Virus record (IMG/VR): IMGVR_UViG_3300044994_000190
Span: 1 to 39,341 of that record
Length of the DNA: 39,341 nucleotides
Reading direction: 5' to 3' (one strand)
Origin: a virus
The notes beneath the pieces are model-generated. The model ran no database searches and was not told the origin of the DNA. It saw nothing but the letters and a program-made list of their open reading frames with translations. Made by a program: the position numbers and the translations under genes. The stretch's first letter is position 1. The number at the start of each line of letters is the position of its first letter. Of the stretch, positions 1 through 7,145 are shown one piece after another.

Positions 1-174
1 ATTGAGGATTGTCGCCGTGCCGCACCCGGCCACGGAACCAGAGCGGCGCGATCATTCGCGGCCGACACTCGATGGGGCACCAACTGACGACGCGCCAGCC
101 GCCGTGCCGGCGCTGCTCGGCGTACAGCACGTGCCCGAGCACGTTCCTGAGGCGCGAGCGGCGCCACATCAGGT
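1..174. repeat. Terminal redundancy, left copy
   Basis: These 174 bases recur in the same orientation at 39168-39341. The first 127 are identical. Four substitutions follow, at 128, 140, 158 and 170. The copy is best read as overlap of the ends of a circular assembly. Because all four changes fall at silent third codon positions of the gene on the minus strand, they look like natural variation and not read error. Confidence 0.9.
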
Positions 175-250
175 AGCCCTCCCGGCCCTTGCGCACCCGG
201 CGCACGTACAGGCGCAAGGCGAAGAAGACGCAGTTGCTGCGGCGATGCAT
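1..250 (-). CDS. Small basic protein, 83 aa, C-terminal end across the contig junction
   Basis: The frame opens with ATG at 250, three bases after the Rz stop and with a purine-rich GGGGAAG upstream. It runs 83 codons to base 1 and ends CAA-T. The stop is supplied by 39166-39168 at the other window end, so the gene is whole only in a circular genome. The product is rich in Arg, Trp and aromatics (for example WRRSRLRN and GGWRVVSWCP) and has no clear membrane segment. I do not recognise the family. It lies directly downstream of Rz/Rz1 in the lysis block, but nothing seen gives it a lysis role. The four base differences from the right-end copy are all silent, which supports real coding. Confidence 0.7.
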   Translation of the reverse strand, partial: MHRRSNCVFFALRLYVRRVRKGREGYLMWRRSRLRNVLGHVLYAEQRRHGGWRVVSWCPIECRPRMIAPLWFRGRVRHGDNPQ

Positions 251-253
251 GGG

Positions 254-739
254 TCACTTCCCCACCCCCGTCAGCGTGTCGTAGGCTCGCTCGCAGGCGG
301 CTCCGGCGGCTGCGGCCCGGTCAGCATAGTCTCCCAGCTCGACAAGGCGCGCTGCGCACCGTCCGAGCACGTCGGAGAGCACCAGTCCGGGGCCGGCGGC
401 TGGCGCGCTTCCATCGGCAGCGGCGGCAGGCGGGGCTGCACACTCGGCACCGGCACGGGCGGCTGCGTCGCGCAGCCGGACAGCAGCAGCATCAGCACGC
501 TGGCGAGCAGCAGCGGCAGCGCGGGCCTGATCGCGTGCCGCTCGAGCCAGTTCATCCATCGCTCGGGCATGCCGGGCCTCCGTTTCTCGTGCGTCCTGCT
601 CGGCGCGCAGCGCGGCCTGCGTGTAGGCGGCGCGCAGCGCGTCCAGCTCGGCCTGGGCGTGCGAGGCGCCCGTGCGGTAGCCAGCGGCGAACACCACTGC
701 CGCCGCGATCGCCGCGCCGATCAGGTACAGGTGCATCAC
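254..739 (-). CDS. Rz: Rz-like i-spanin
   Basis: The 161-residue product starts with a hydrophobic segment (about residues 4-20, MHLYLIGAAIAAAVVF), then a long Ala/Arg/Glu-rich coiled coil (about 25-100) and a C-terminal helical part. This is the layout of inner-membrane spanins. A second frame inside the gene encodes a proline-rich lipoprotein, the classic nested Rz/Rz1 pair. Together the pair spans the periplasm and fuses inner and outer membranes in the last step of lysis. Start may be GTG at 739, overlapping the endolysin stop as GTGA, or ATG at 736. The similarity looks closest to DUF2514-type spanins, but this is judged by eye. Confidence 0.85.
   Translation of the reverse strand: MMHLYLIGAAIAAAVVFAAGYRTGASHAQAELDALRAAYTQAALRAEQDARETEARHARAMDELARAARDQARAAAAARQRADAAAVRLRDAAARAGAECAAPPAAAADGSAPAAGPGLVLSDVLGRCAARLVELGDYADRAAAAGAACERAYDTLTGVGK
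271..570 (-). CDS. Rz1: Rz1-like o-spanin lipoprotein, nested in Rz
   Basis: The 99-residue frame lies wholly within Rz in another frame. It has a signal peptide with hydrophobic core LPLLLASVLMLLLSG and a lipobox LSGC (Cys33). The mature part begins ATQPPVPVPSVQP and is proline-rich, as in o-spanins. After lipid attachment the protein should sit in the inner leaflet of the outer membrane and bind the Rz ectodomain. The full nesting, lipobox and proline content together make this call strong. The mature part of about 67 residues is somewhat longer than in lambda Rz1. Confidence 0.88.
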   Translation of the reverse strand: MPERWMNWLERHAIRPALPLLLASVLMLLLSGCATQPPVPVPSVQPRLPPLPMEARQPPAPDWCSPTCSDGAQRALSSWETMLTGPQPPEPPASEPTTR

Positions 740-1473
740 GTCCAGCCGCTCCTGCGCTGCTTCCAGCGCCAGTACACCGTCGTGCCGCCCGTCACCAGCA
801 GCACGACGCCCAGCACCGCGCCGGGCGACACGCCGAGCGCCGATGCCATCTCGACGGCATCCTTGAGCACCGGCCGCACGCTGTCGAACGCCGAGCCGGC
901 CAGCGCGAGCGCGCCGGTGGCGAGCGTGACGACGCCCGACTGCTGGATCGGCGACTGGACGAGCGACGACTCGCTCACCACTGCCTGCGGCATGCGCACT
1001 GCTTCGTCATCGCGCAGGTACAGCGCCGCCTCGGCCGCGCGTCGGCTCGTGAGTCCAGGCAATTCGACGAGGGCGCCGTTGACGCGCGCCTTGTTCCACA
1101 ACGAGAACGCCCGCGCGGCGGCCTGCGTGTCACCTGCGTTGTGCAGGCGCAGCACGCTCGAGCGGCGCAGCCCTTCGAGCCCGATGTTGTAGGCCAGGCT
1201 CACCAGTGCGCCCAGCTCGTTCGCCGTTGCCGGGCGGGTCAGCATGTTGCGCACCTGCGTCGTGTAGTGCGTGAGCGAGTCGCAGAATCGCCGATCGGCC
1301 TCCTCCTGCGTCCAGACGGTCTCGGGGCCAACGCCGTCAGTCTCGCCCCATCCGCACGTCCACACGCCGGCGGGGCAGCGGTAAGCCTTGAGCCGGCACC
1401 CTTCGCGCTCTGCGATCAGCGCGACAGCCTCCCGAGTGATCGGCCAAGGCAACGACGGGTCGGGCAGCTTCAT
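736..1473 (-). CDS. GH24 endolysin (lysozyme) with C-terminal membrane segments
   Basis: The 245-residue protein has an N-terminal GH24 lysozyme domain (about 12-160). The motif EGCRLKAY...CPAGVWTCGWGET contains Glu24, Cys33 and Thr39, the E-8-(D/C)-5-T spacing of phage lysozymes that cleave the MurNAc-GlcNAc bond. A second conserved block, ALVSLAYNIG, follows. There is no N-terminal signal or SAR segment, so release should depend on a holin. The C-terminus (about 180-240) adds two hydrophobic stretches, VVTLATGALALAGSAF and PGAVLGVVLLVTGGTTVYW, ending in a basic tail, so the enzyme may be tethered to the inner membrane or have holin-like ability. Start is ATG at 1473 with an AAGGAGG-like site upstream. 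Confidence 0.9.
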   Translation of the reverse strand: MKLPDPSLPWPITREAVALIAEREGCRLKAYRCPAGVWTCGWGETDGVGPETVWTQEEADRRFCDSLTHYTTQVRNMLTRPATANELGALVSLAYNIGLEGLRRSSVLRLHNAGDTQAAARAFSLWNKARVNGALVELPGLTSRRAAEAALYLRDDEAVRMPQAVVSESSLVQSPIQQSGVVTLATGALALAGSAFDSVRPVLKDAVEMASALGVSPGAVLGVVLLVTGGTTVYWRWKQRRSGWT

Positions 1474-1483
1474 GGCTCCTCCT

Positions 1484-1846
1484 TCAGCAGTGATCGCCCT
1501 TGGGGTCGAACGGATCGAGCATGTGGTCGCAGATCCACTGCGCCCACCGGCGGCGCCAGTGGTCGTGCCCGCGCATGTAGCGGTTCAGGCGCGACGTGAA
1601 GAGGTGCTCCCCGCCTCGCGGCAGGTCTGCGAACATCAGGGTGCCGACGACGTACTGCAGCACGACGTCCATCGCGTAGCCCGCGACGACCACTGGCAGC
1701 GCCAGCCAGAACAGCACGGACTGCCTGGGCAGGCGGCCGGCCAGATAGGCGCGGTACAGGCCCATGACCAGGATGTAGACGAGCCAGCACGCGTAGACGT
1801 AGCCGACGCCGAGCGCGACGGCTTGCGGCACGGCGGCGGCGCTCAT
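1484..1846 (-). CDS. Membrane protein, candidate holin
   Basis: The 120-residue product has two clear hydrophobic helices (about residues 10-32 and 43-68). A hydrophilic C-terminus rich in Arg and Trp follows and ends DPFDPKGDHC. Its ATG overlaps the preceding stop (ATGA) and it sits just upstream of the endolysin. Position, size and topology suggest a holin or lysis accessory protein. The long charged C-terminal tail is unusual for a holin, however, and I do not recognise a characterised family. The C-terminal DPFDPxGDHC stretch is reminiscent of small conserved phage membrane proteins of betaproteobacteria (recollection, unverified). Confidence 0.65.
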   Translation of the reverse strand: MSAAAVPQAVALGVGYVYACWLVYILVMGLYRAYLAGRLPRQSVLFWLALPVVVAGYAMDVVLQYVVGTLMFADLPRGGEHLFTSRLNRYMRGHDHWRRRWAQWICDHMLDPFDPKGDHC

Positions 1847-2103
1847 GGCTGCGCCTGCGGTTGCGCCGTGACCTGCCGCAGCAACGCGTCGGCCGCGATG
1901 ATCTCGTCGCGCGTCATGTCGCGCGGCGGGTACGCGGCGAACTGGATCGTCTGCAGCGCGATCTCGGGCACGTAGTCGATCATCACGACGCTGCGGCCGT
2001 TGATGATCGGCGCGTGCTCGAGCAGCACCTGCTTGCCGTGCAGCTTCGCGCCGCCGCGGTTGCCGTACCACCACAAGCGGGTGGCGTACAGCGCGCTGCT
2101 CAC
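1843..2103 (-). CDS. Conserved-looking hypothetical protein, 86 aa
   Basis: The GTG start at 2103 lies eight bases downstream of the previous stop. The frame ends in an ATGA overlap with the membrane-protein gene. The product starts VSSALYATRLWWYGNRGGAKLHGK, continues with a predicted mixed alpha/beta core (LLEHAPIINGRSVVMIDY) and ends in a Gln/Pro tail. No signal peptide or membrane segment is visible. It lies between a virion-like gene and the candidate holin. No function can be assigned; a small virion or lysis accessory protein is possible. Confidence 0.6.
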   Translation of the reverse strand: MSSALYATRLWWYGNRGGAKLHGKQVLLEHAPIINGRSVVMIDYVPEIALQTIQFAAYPPRDMTRDEIIAADALLRQVTAQPQAQP

Positions 2104-2111
2104 GGTGCGCC

Positions 2112-2531
2112 TCAGGCGTTGGTGATGCGCAGCGTCGAGCTCTGCAGCGTGAACGTGCCGTTGTTGGTGGACACGTCGCTGCCGAAGTCGATGACCGCGA
2201 TCAGCTCGTCGGCCGATGCCGCGCCGCCGCGCGACTTGTAGTACACGGCTTTGCGCGCGGTGATGGTCGACGACGTCCACGTGGCGCCGCCCAGCGTGAT
2301 GTCCACGCGGTCGTTGGACGTGTCCAGCGACACCGACACGGTCACCGTCTGGCCGCCGGCTGTGTAGCCGGTGCCGCTGACCTCGTTGGTGACGTCGTCG
2401 CGAAAGTCGTGCGTGTCCTTGTTTTCTGTGTAGCCGCTGGTGGTCAGCATCACCTTGAAGGTGTCGGTGTCGAAGTCGATGTTGCCCCTGGCCAGCAGCT
2501 CCAGAGCGCGGTTGTAGATGAGCGAGGCCAC
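2112..2531 (-). CDS. Putative small beta-rich virion protein (139 aa)
   Basis: It starts with GTG at 2531 behind a strong site, GAAAGGAGCACA. The product begins MASLIYNRALELLARGNIDF and continues in alternating, Thr/Ser/Gly-rich beta-strand-like sequence (VTVSVSLDTSNDRVDITLG, TFTLQSSTLRITNA). This type of short beta-rich protein is often found among phage structural genes and may decorate the head or tail. The same SD block precedes the 130-aa gene at 38741-39133, which has a similar makeup, so the two may be distant relatives. No catalytic motif is present. Function is inferred from composition and context only. Confidence 0.6.
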   Translation of the reverse strand: MASLIYNRALELLARGNIDFDTDTFKVMLTTSGYTENKDTHDFRDDVTNEVSGTGYTAGGQTVTVSVSLDTSNDRVDITLGGATWTSSTITARKAVYYKSRGGAASADELIAVIDFGSDVSTNNGTFTLQSSTLRITNA

Positions 2532-2544
2532 GCGTGTGCTCCTT

Positions 2545-2907
2545 TCAATGCTTGACGATGACCAACCCCAACACCGCCGCCGCCACGATGGTGACGACCA
2601 GCGTCATCGCGCGCACCACCCACTGGCGCGCCTCGAGCAGGCCGGGCATTTCGCGCTCCATGGCGCCGAGGCGCTCGTGCAGCGCATCGATGCGCTTGAC
2701 GATCGTGTCCTGCCGCTGCTGCAGCGCCGTCATGGCACCCTCGTGCTTCTTGAACTCGACGTCCAGGCGCACGACGGAGGTCATGGCCTCGGTGAGGCTG
2801 CGCAGCGCGCTGCGCAGGTCGTCGACCTTGTCTTCGGTCGCGCGGGCGGTCGCCCGCAGTTCGGCCAGCTCGGTGGCCAGCTTGGAGATTTCGCTCGAGT
2901 CGCCCAT
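2545..2907 (-). CDS. Coiled-coil protein with C-terminal membrane anchor
   Basis: From ATG at 2907 the product is 120 residues (MGDSSEISKLATELAELRAT...). Most of it is a heptad-rich coiled coil (about 5-92), followed by one C-terminal hydrophobic helix (MTLVVTIVAAAVLGLVIV, 101-118). ATG codons at 2919 and 2955 are alternative starts; no clear ribosome site decides. The repeat hairpin at 2950-2976 lies just upstream. The layout, cytoplasmic coil plus tail anchor, resembles small membrane proteins in phage lysis blocks, possibly a holin partner. It opens the lysis/appendage module. Family not identified. Confidence 0.65.
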   Translation of the reverse strand: MGDSSEISKLATELAELRATARATEDKVDDLRSALRSLTEAMTSVVRLDVEFKKHEGAMTALQQRQDTIVKRIDALHERLGAMEREMPGLLEARQWVVRAMTLVVTIVAAAVLGLVIVKH

Positions 2908-2949
2908 CGCGCCGCCCATTGCACCGACGCGAGCTTGGCCCGCGCGCGC

Positions 2950-2976
2950 GGACATGCACAGGCACAACGTGTCCGC
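2950..2976. repeat. Inverted-repeat element, copy A
   Basis: GGACATG, an 11-base loop (CACAGGCACAA), then CGTGTCC and GC. The same 27 bases recur at 35750-35776 with one difference (G to A at 2969). Both copies lie in short gaps between leftward genes, a few bases after an upstream stop and about 17-40 bases before a gene starting MGD. The stem is perfect in copy B and carries one G-T pair here. No T-run follows, so it is not a typical terminator. It may be a module-boundary sequence, operator or RNA processing site. Confidence 0.75.
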
Positions 2977-2980
2977 CCGC

Positions 2981-3316
2981 TCAGCCGCGCGCCAGGATGC
3001 GGCGCACGTGCCGCGGCGTGACGCCCAGACGTGCCGCGATCTGCGACGGCGACAGCGAGCTCGGCGCGGCGGCGAGCGCGCACACCTGCCGCGCGAGCTT
3101 GTCGGCGTCGCGCTCGCGCAGCTGCGGCACGTAGGCGCGCACGGCGCTGCCGCCGAAGCTGCGCTGCAGCGCACGCATGACGGCGGCTTCGCGGTCGCCG
3201 GCGCGCAGGCTGTGCCAGGCGCGATCGACGTCGGGGTCGCGCGTGATGGCGGTCACGAGTTCGTGCAGCGCCGTCTGCCGGGTGCGCTGCGCTGGGCCGA
3301 TGCGGCGCAAGCTCAT
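2981..3316 (-). CDS. Mor-like helix-turn-helix protein
   Basis: The 111-residue product starts ATG at 3316 in an ATGA overlap with TerL. It ends in a clear helix-turn-helix, SPSQIAARLGVTPRHVRRIL (89-108). A preceding segment, FGGSAVRAYVPQ, resembles the Gly-Gly / Val-Pro region of Mor-type activators. Such proteins activate middle or late transcription in Mu-like phages. Its place between terminase and the lysis/appendage module would suit control of that module. The Mor assignment is by pattern only. A structural protein that happens to contain an HTH cannot be excluded. Confidence 0.65.
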   Translation of the reverse strand: MSLRRIGPAQRTRQTALHELVTAITRDPDVDRAWHSLRAGDREAAVMRALQRSFGGSAVRAYVPQLRERDADKLARQVCALAAAPSSLSPSQIAARLGVTPRHVRRILARG

Positions 3317-5331
3317 CGCCTTGACCTCACGTGGACGCGTCGTGACAGGTAGTCGTGCCAGGGCAGCGACGCGGCGCCTGGCGTGGACGGCGGCTGCGGC
3401 GCCGGCGCGCCGTCGCTCGCTTGCGGCGCTTGCGGCGCACGCGCGAGCAGCTCGGCCTCCCAGCGGTCCCAGTCGGCCGGGCGGGCGCGGTGCAGGCGCA
3501 GCTCCGGGTGGTGCGTGGCGGCGTAGGCGTGCACCCAGGTGTCCAGCGGCTCGTTGCGCACGCTGCCGCGGCGCTTCTCGAAGCGGGCTTTGCTCGGGTT
3601 GTAGACCTCGCTGACCAGGCCGTCGAAGAACTCGTCGGGCAGGTCGGCGCTGAAGTTGCACTGCAGCTCGCACTCGAGCGCGCGCGCGGCGCCGTCGGGC
3701 GTGCGCTGCCACTGCTGCCAGCGGTCGTGGTCGGCGGCCAGCGCGGCGTAAAGCGCGTGCTTGGCGTCGACGGTGCCGACCTGGTACACGTGCACGCCGC
3801 GCCGGTCGGTCCTGCCCTGCCAGGTGACGTCGTGCAGCTTGGGCTTGCTGAGCACCGGTGCGGTGTTGGCCTTGGCGCCGTAGCTGGCCATGGCGCGGCG
3901 CACGCGGCGGCTGCGCACGTAGTGCTTCACGTGCTCGGTGCGGTGACCCATCATGTCGATGCTCACGGCCTCGACTTGCAGCAGCGCGCCGCTGGCGTGG
4001 GCGATGGGGCGGGTGAGCAAGTCGGTGAGCGCGGTCCACACCTCGGGCAGCGCGGGGTCGCCCGGCAGCACGGCGTAGTCCAGCGTCCAGAAGCGCCGGC
4101 CGCGGCCCCAGCCGACGATGTGCACCTCGAGGCGGTCGTCTTGCGTGTCGACGCCGGCGGTGACGCGGATGACGCCGCTCGGCGCGGTGCGCAGCGGGTA
4201 CGGCTGCGCGCGCTCGCGCACGAGGTTGGGCTTGACGTGCGCGGTGGTCTTGTCTTCCCAGGGCTCGGCCAGCCGGTCGTTGACGAAGGTCTTGAGCCGC
4301 GCGGGGTCGCCCTGCGCTTCGAGCCACATCTGCGCGAGCGTGGCCCAGCGCGGGCCCAGGCCGAGCGGGTAGTACAGGCAGTTGGCCGTGTAGCTGCGCA
4401 CACCGGCCACGGGGTGTGGGTTGTGCGGCACCCAGCGCCCGCGCGCGAGCATGTCGGCCTTGTGGTACTCGTCGATCTCGGCGCCGCACTCGCGGCACAC
4501 GTACCAGGCGCGTCGCGGGGTGTCGCTGCGCACGACGGTGGACCAGCGCAGGCCGGCCCACTGCAGCGGCTGCATGTGGCCGCAGTGCGGGCACGGCACG
4601 TGGTAGTGCCGCTGGTCGCCGCGCTCGAACAGGTACCAGATGCGGCTGGTGCTGCGCAGCTGCGGCGTGCTGACGTAGCAGCGGCTGTAGGTGCTCGGAA
4701 ACGCGCTCGTGCGCCCGTTGAGCATTTCGACGGGGTCGTCGCCGCCGGTGAAGTTGGCGGCGAACTCGTCGAGCTCGTCCACGCGCAGCTTGCGCACGCT
4801 GTTGGACTTCAGGCGCGTGGGGCTGCCGGCGTGCTCGATCCACAGCTGCCCGCCGGCGAAGTCCTTGAAGGTGCGGGTGTTGCTGGCCTCGCGGCTGGCC
4901 AGGCTGGTGAGCACCTCGCGCACCGCCGGCGTGTCGTCGATCATCGGCTGGATCTTTTGCAGCAGGCCCTTGGCCAGGCTGACCTCGCTCGGGTAGCAGA
5001 ACATGATCGGGCACGGGTCGTGCGTCATGGTGTAGCCGAGGTCGTTGAGCAGGATCTCGCTCTTGCCCAGCTGGATCGGGAACATCAGCACGACGTCGCC
5101 CGGTTCGCCCAGCGCGTCCATGGGCTCGCGCAGCAGCGGGTTGCGGCTGGTGCGCCAGGGCCCGGCCTCGGCGCCCTGCTTGGGGCTGATGTGGCGGTAT
5201 GCGTCGGCCCACTGGCTGACGCTCATGCGCGCGCGCGGCGCGACGATGCGCGACGCGCGACCCAACACGCGCGGGCGCGCGCTGGGCAGCGGCAGCAGCC
5301 GCCAGCGGGTGGGCTCGAGCAGGTCGGTCAT
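3313..5331 (-). CDS. terL: Terminase large subunit, GpA family
   Basis: The 672-residue product has the GpA-family signature throughout. An N-terminal ATPase has a Walker A-like FPIQLGKS (84-91) and a Walker B-like LRVDELDE (182-189). Next is a Cys pair motif CPHC (247-250) with CREC (279-282) that could bind zinc. A C-terminal nuclease region begins TAGVDTQDDR (391-400) with a likely metal-binding Asp395. It cuts concatemeric DNA and drives it into the prohead through the portal. Its ATG overlaps the TerS stop (ATGA). Length matches lambda gpA-type large subunits (about 640 residues), which cut at cos sites, so cohesive ends are likely but the cos site was not located. Confidence 0.96.
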   Translation of the reverse strand: MTDLLEPTRWRLLPLPSARPRVLGRASRIVAPRARMSVSQWADAYRHISPKQGAEAGPWRTSRNPLLREPMDALGEPGDVVLMFPIQLGKSEILLNDLGYTMTHDPCPIMFCYPSEVSLAKGLLQKIQPMIDDTPAVREVLTSLASREASNTRTFKDFAGGQLWIEHAGSPTRLKSNSVRKLRVDELDEFAANFTGGDDPVEMLNGRTSAFPSTYSRCYVSTPQLRSTSRIWYLFERGDQRHYHVPCPHCGHMQPLQWAGLRWSTVVRSDTPRRAWYVCRECGAEIDEYHKADMLARGRWVPHNPHPVAGVRSYTANCLYYPLGLGPRWATLAQMWLEAQGDPARLKTFVNDRLAEPWEDKTTAHVKPNLVRERAQPYPLRTAPSGVIRVTAGVDTQDDRLEVHIVGWGRGRRFWTLDYAVLPGDPALPEVWTALTDLLTRPIAHASGALLQVEAVSIDMMGHRTEHVKHYVRSRRVRRAMASYGAKANTAPVLSKPKLHDVTWQGRTDRRGVHVYQVGTVDAKHALYAALAADHDRWQQWQRTPDGAARALECELQCNFSADLPDEFFDGLVSEVYNPSKARFEKRRGSVRNEPLDTWVHAYAATHHPELRLHRARPADWDRWEAELLARAPQAPQASDGAPAPQPPSTPGAASLPWHDYLSRRVHVRSRR

Positions 5332-5834
5332 GGCGCCGGGTCTTCGCGCGCCAGACGCGCCAGGCGCTCGGACACGCGCCGCAGCAGGTGCTCGCCCTCG
5401 TCGCGCAGCAGCGCGCGGATGCGCGCCTCGTCGCCGCCCAGCGCGACGATTTGCGCGGGCAGCCGCTCGACCAGCGCCTCGATGCCGGCGCGGTAGGTGG
5501 CCGAGACGTCGGCCACGGCGTCGTCCACGTCGTCGGTGCGCAGCAGTTTGCCCACCGCCGCCTCGTACTCGAGCCGCTTGAGCTCGGCCTCGTAGTACTC
5601 GCGCGCCGAGCGTGCGTCGGCGAACTGCACGCCCTGCACGGCAGGCGCGGCGCGCTCGAGCGCCTGCGTGGTCTGCCGGATGCGCTCGAGGCTGGCCTCG
5701 AAGTCGACCAGCCCGTCGTCGGTGATGACGAGGCGGCCCTGCTGCTTGAGCTTGGTGACGTAGCTGCGCTCCCAGCCCTGCGCGCGCGCGAATTCGGCCT
5801 GGGTGCCGAGCGTGCGAGTGGGCGCCTGTGTCAT
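5328..5834 (-). CDS. terS: Terminase small subunit, Nu1-like
   Basis: The 168-residue protein starts ATG at 5834, overlapping the upstream stop, and ends overlapping TerL. The N-terminus has a winged-helix style motif (TQAEFARAQGWERSYVTKLKQQGRL, quoted here only for its first part TQAEFARAQGWERSYVT) followed by VITDDGLVDFEAS, as in Nu1-type small subunits that recognise packaging DNA. The middle (about 75-100) is a helical segment, YYEAELKRLEYEAAVGKLL. The C-terminal helices would contact the large subunit. Position directly before TerL supports the call strongly. Confidence 0.9.
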   Translation of the reverse strand: MTQAPTRTLGTQAEFARAQGWERSYVTKLKQQGRLVITDDGLVDFEASLERIRQTTQALERAAPAVQGVQFADARSAREYYEAELKRLEYEAAVGKLLRTDDVDDAVADVSATYRAGIEALVERLPAQIVALGGDEARIRALLRDEGEHLLRRVSERLARLAREDPAP

Positions 5835-6736
5835 GCGTCGCCCCCGGATCGCCGCGCGGCCAGACGCCGCTGCTGCTCGGCGATGGCGCGCTTGAGCTCG
5901 GCGTCGCGGTGTTGCAGCACGGCGCGCCGCACGATGCCCACGAAGTCGAAGCGCGCCCGGTACCGCGCCGCGTCGACGAAGACGAAGATGGGCCGGATGT
6001 CGCGGCCCATCAGCTCGCGCTGGTAGATGCCCGGCGGCAGCGCCGAGGCCGTGCCCGGCGCGATGGCGAAGAACTGCCCGCCGGCGCGGCGCTGCGCGGC
6101 CACGATGCGCGCGCGCGCGGCCAGCGCGTCTTTGCGCGCCGAGGTCTCGGCGGCGGTGAGGCCGCGTGCGCCGCGCGACAGCAGGCGGCGCTGCTCGGCG
6201 CTCAGCCGCGGCAGCGCGCTGGTGGCGCCCTGCGTGGGCTCGATGCGCAACTGGCTGAGCACCTGGCGCACGAGTCCCGCGCTGACGTTGCCGTAGGCGT
6301 CCAGCGGCACGCCCTGCCCGGGCACGGCGTACCAGCCGGGCGGCAGCAGGCCGCCGCGTTGCAGCAGCCGCTCGAAGCGCTTGGGCCCGCGCGTGCCGCC
6401 CGTCGTGTGCACCGGCAGGTAGCGGCTGGCGGGCGTCTCGCCGGGTGCGAGCTCGCGGTAGCTGGTGACCACGCCGCGCGCATCGGCCACCGCGGCGATG
6501 TTCCAGCCCACGCCGGCCACCAGGCGCTGCGCGGTGGCAGGCACGTAGCGCAGCTGGCGCAGCGTGTACGGCGTGGGCCGGTCGAGCGCGGCGCGGGCGC
6601 CGGCCTGCACGTCGTCGCGCGCCTGGGCGGCCGTGCGCGTGAGCGCGGTGGCCACGGCCGCCGCGAGGCGGCGCTCGCTGAAGCCGGCGAGCTCGCGGCG
6701 CAGGCGCTCGACGCCATCGATGCGCACCTCGATCAC
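5831..6736 (-). CDS. Putative virion morphogenesis / tail-associated protein
   Basis: GTG at 6736 is chosen because the frame upstream runs into the iteron region and loses coding character. The 301-residue product begins VIEVRIDGVERLRREL and is helical in its first 60 residues (AAAVATALTRTAAQARDDVQ), a pattern seen in gp10-like or 'virion morphogenesis' proteins. A middle region contains RGPKRFERLL and GGQFFAIAPG, and the C-terminus ends in a charged helix. It lies between the replication origin and TerS, with an ATGA overlap into TerS. The assignment is by resemblance only. Whether it acts in the head or tail cannot be told. Confidence 0.6.
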   Translation of the reverse strand: MIEVRIDGVERLRRELAGFSERRLAAAVATALTRTAAQARDDVQAGARAALDRPTPYTLRQLRYVPATAQRLVAGVGWNIAAVADARGVVTSYRELAPGETPASRYLPVHTTGGTRGPKRFERLLQRGGLLPPGWYAVPGQGVPLDAYGNVSAGLVRQVLSQLRIEPTQGATSALPRLSAEQRRLLSRGARGLTAAETSARKDALAARARIVAAQRRAGGQFFAIAPGTASALPPGIYQRELMGRDIRPIFVFVDAARYRARFDFVGIVRRAVLQHRDAELKRAIAEQQRRLAARRSGGDA

Positions 6737-6744
6737 GGCCGGCC

Positions 6745-7145
6745 TCCGGTTGCAGGCAGTGCCTGCAAGTTGCAGGCTGGTTGCAGGCACCGGTTGCACC
6801 GTGCAACTGACCGCAAGTGCGCACCACCATTGATTTTTTCGGGCGTGCGGGGGCGTGCGTCGCGCGCGCGCGTGACGCGGCCGCGCGGCCGCGCGCCCGC
6901 CTGCGCGCGCCCGATCGCGTGCGCACGCACGCACGCGCGGCCGCGCGGGCGCCCGCGCGATGTGCCTGCAATGCCTGCAACTTGCAAGCGCGACAAGCAC
7001 TTGCGCGCGCCACGTGCCTGCAACCACCCTGCAACCACCCTGCAACCACCCTGCAACCGGTGCAAGCGGCGGGCGCCGGCGACGCGCGCGACCAGTTGCA
7101 GGCACGCGCCGCGCGTGCCTGCAACCACCCTGCAAGTCCTGCAAC
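6745..7145. other. Candidate replication origin (iteron region)
   Basis: This is the longest stretch without a convincing gene. It is packed with the octamer CCTGCAAC and its complement GTTGCAGG. The left cluster (6748-6806) is mostly in the GTTGCAGG orientation, including inverted pairs such as GTTGCA-CCG-TGCAAC at 6793-6807. The right cluster (6965-7145) is mostly CCTGCAAC, including four tandem 11-bp units. Between them are a short AT-rich patch (ATTGATTTTTTC, 6829-6840) and a tract of alternating CG/CA steps (6841-6960). It abuts the end of a P4-type primase-helicase gene. P4-like initiators bind such iterons, so this is a likely origin. Confidence 0.75.
7017..7060 (+). repeat. Four tandem 11-bp iterons
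   Basis: The unit CCTGCAACCAC starts at 7017, 7028, 7039 and 7050; the last copy ends in GG in place of AC. Another full unit is at 7118-7128, with partial units CCTGCAA at 7129 and CCTGCAAC at 7138. The 11-bp period is close to one helical turn, which would put binding sites on one face of the DNA. Confidence 0.9.

Noticed and set aside
1-174. Exact direct terminal repeats used in packaging
   Set aside because: The copies differ at four sites, cut through a gene at an arbitrary point, and the terminase is of the cos-cutting GpA type.
2981-5212. Leftward 743-codon frame over the terminase gene
   Set aside because: Frame-shifted shadow of TerL, Arg/Ala/Pro-rich with no motif; only its last 111 codons are a real gene.
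7017-7060. CRISPR array
   Set aside because: The repeats are 11 bp with no spacers; they fit iterons.
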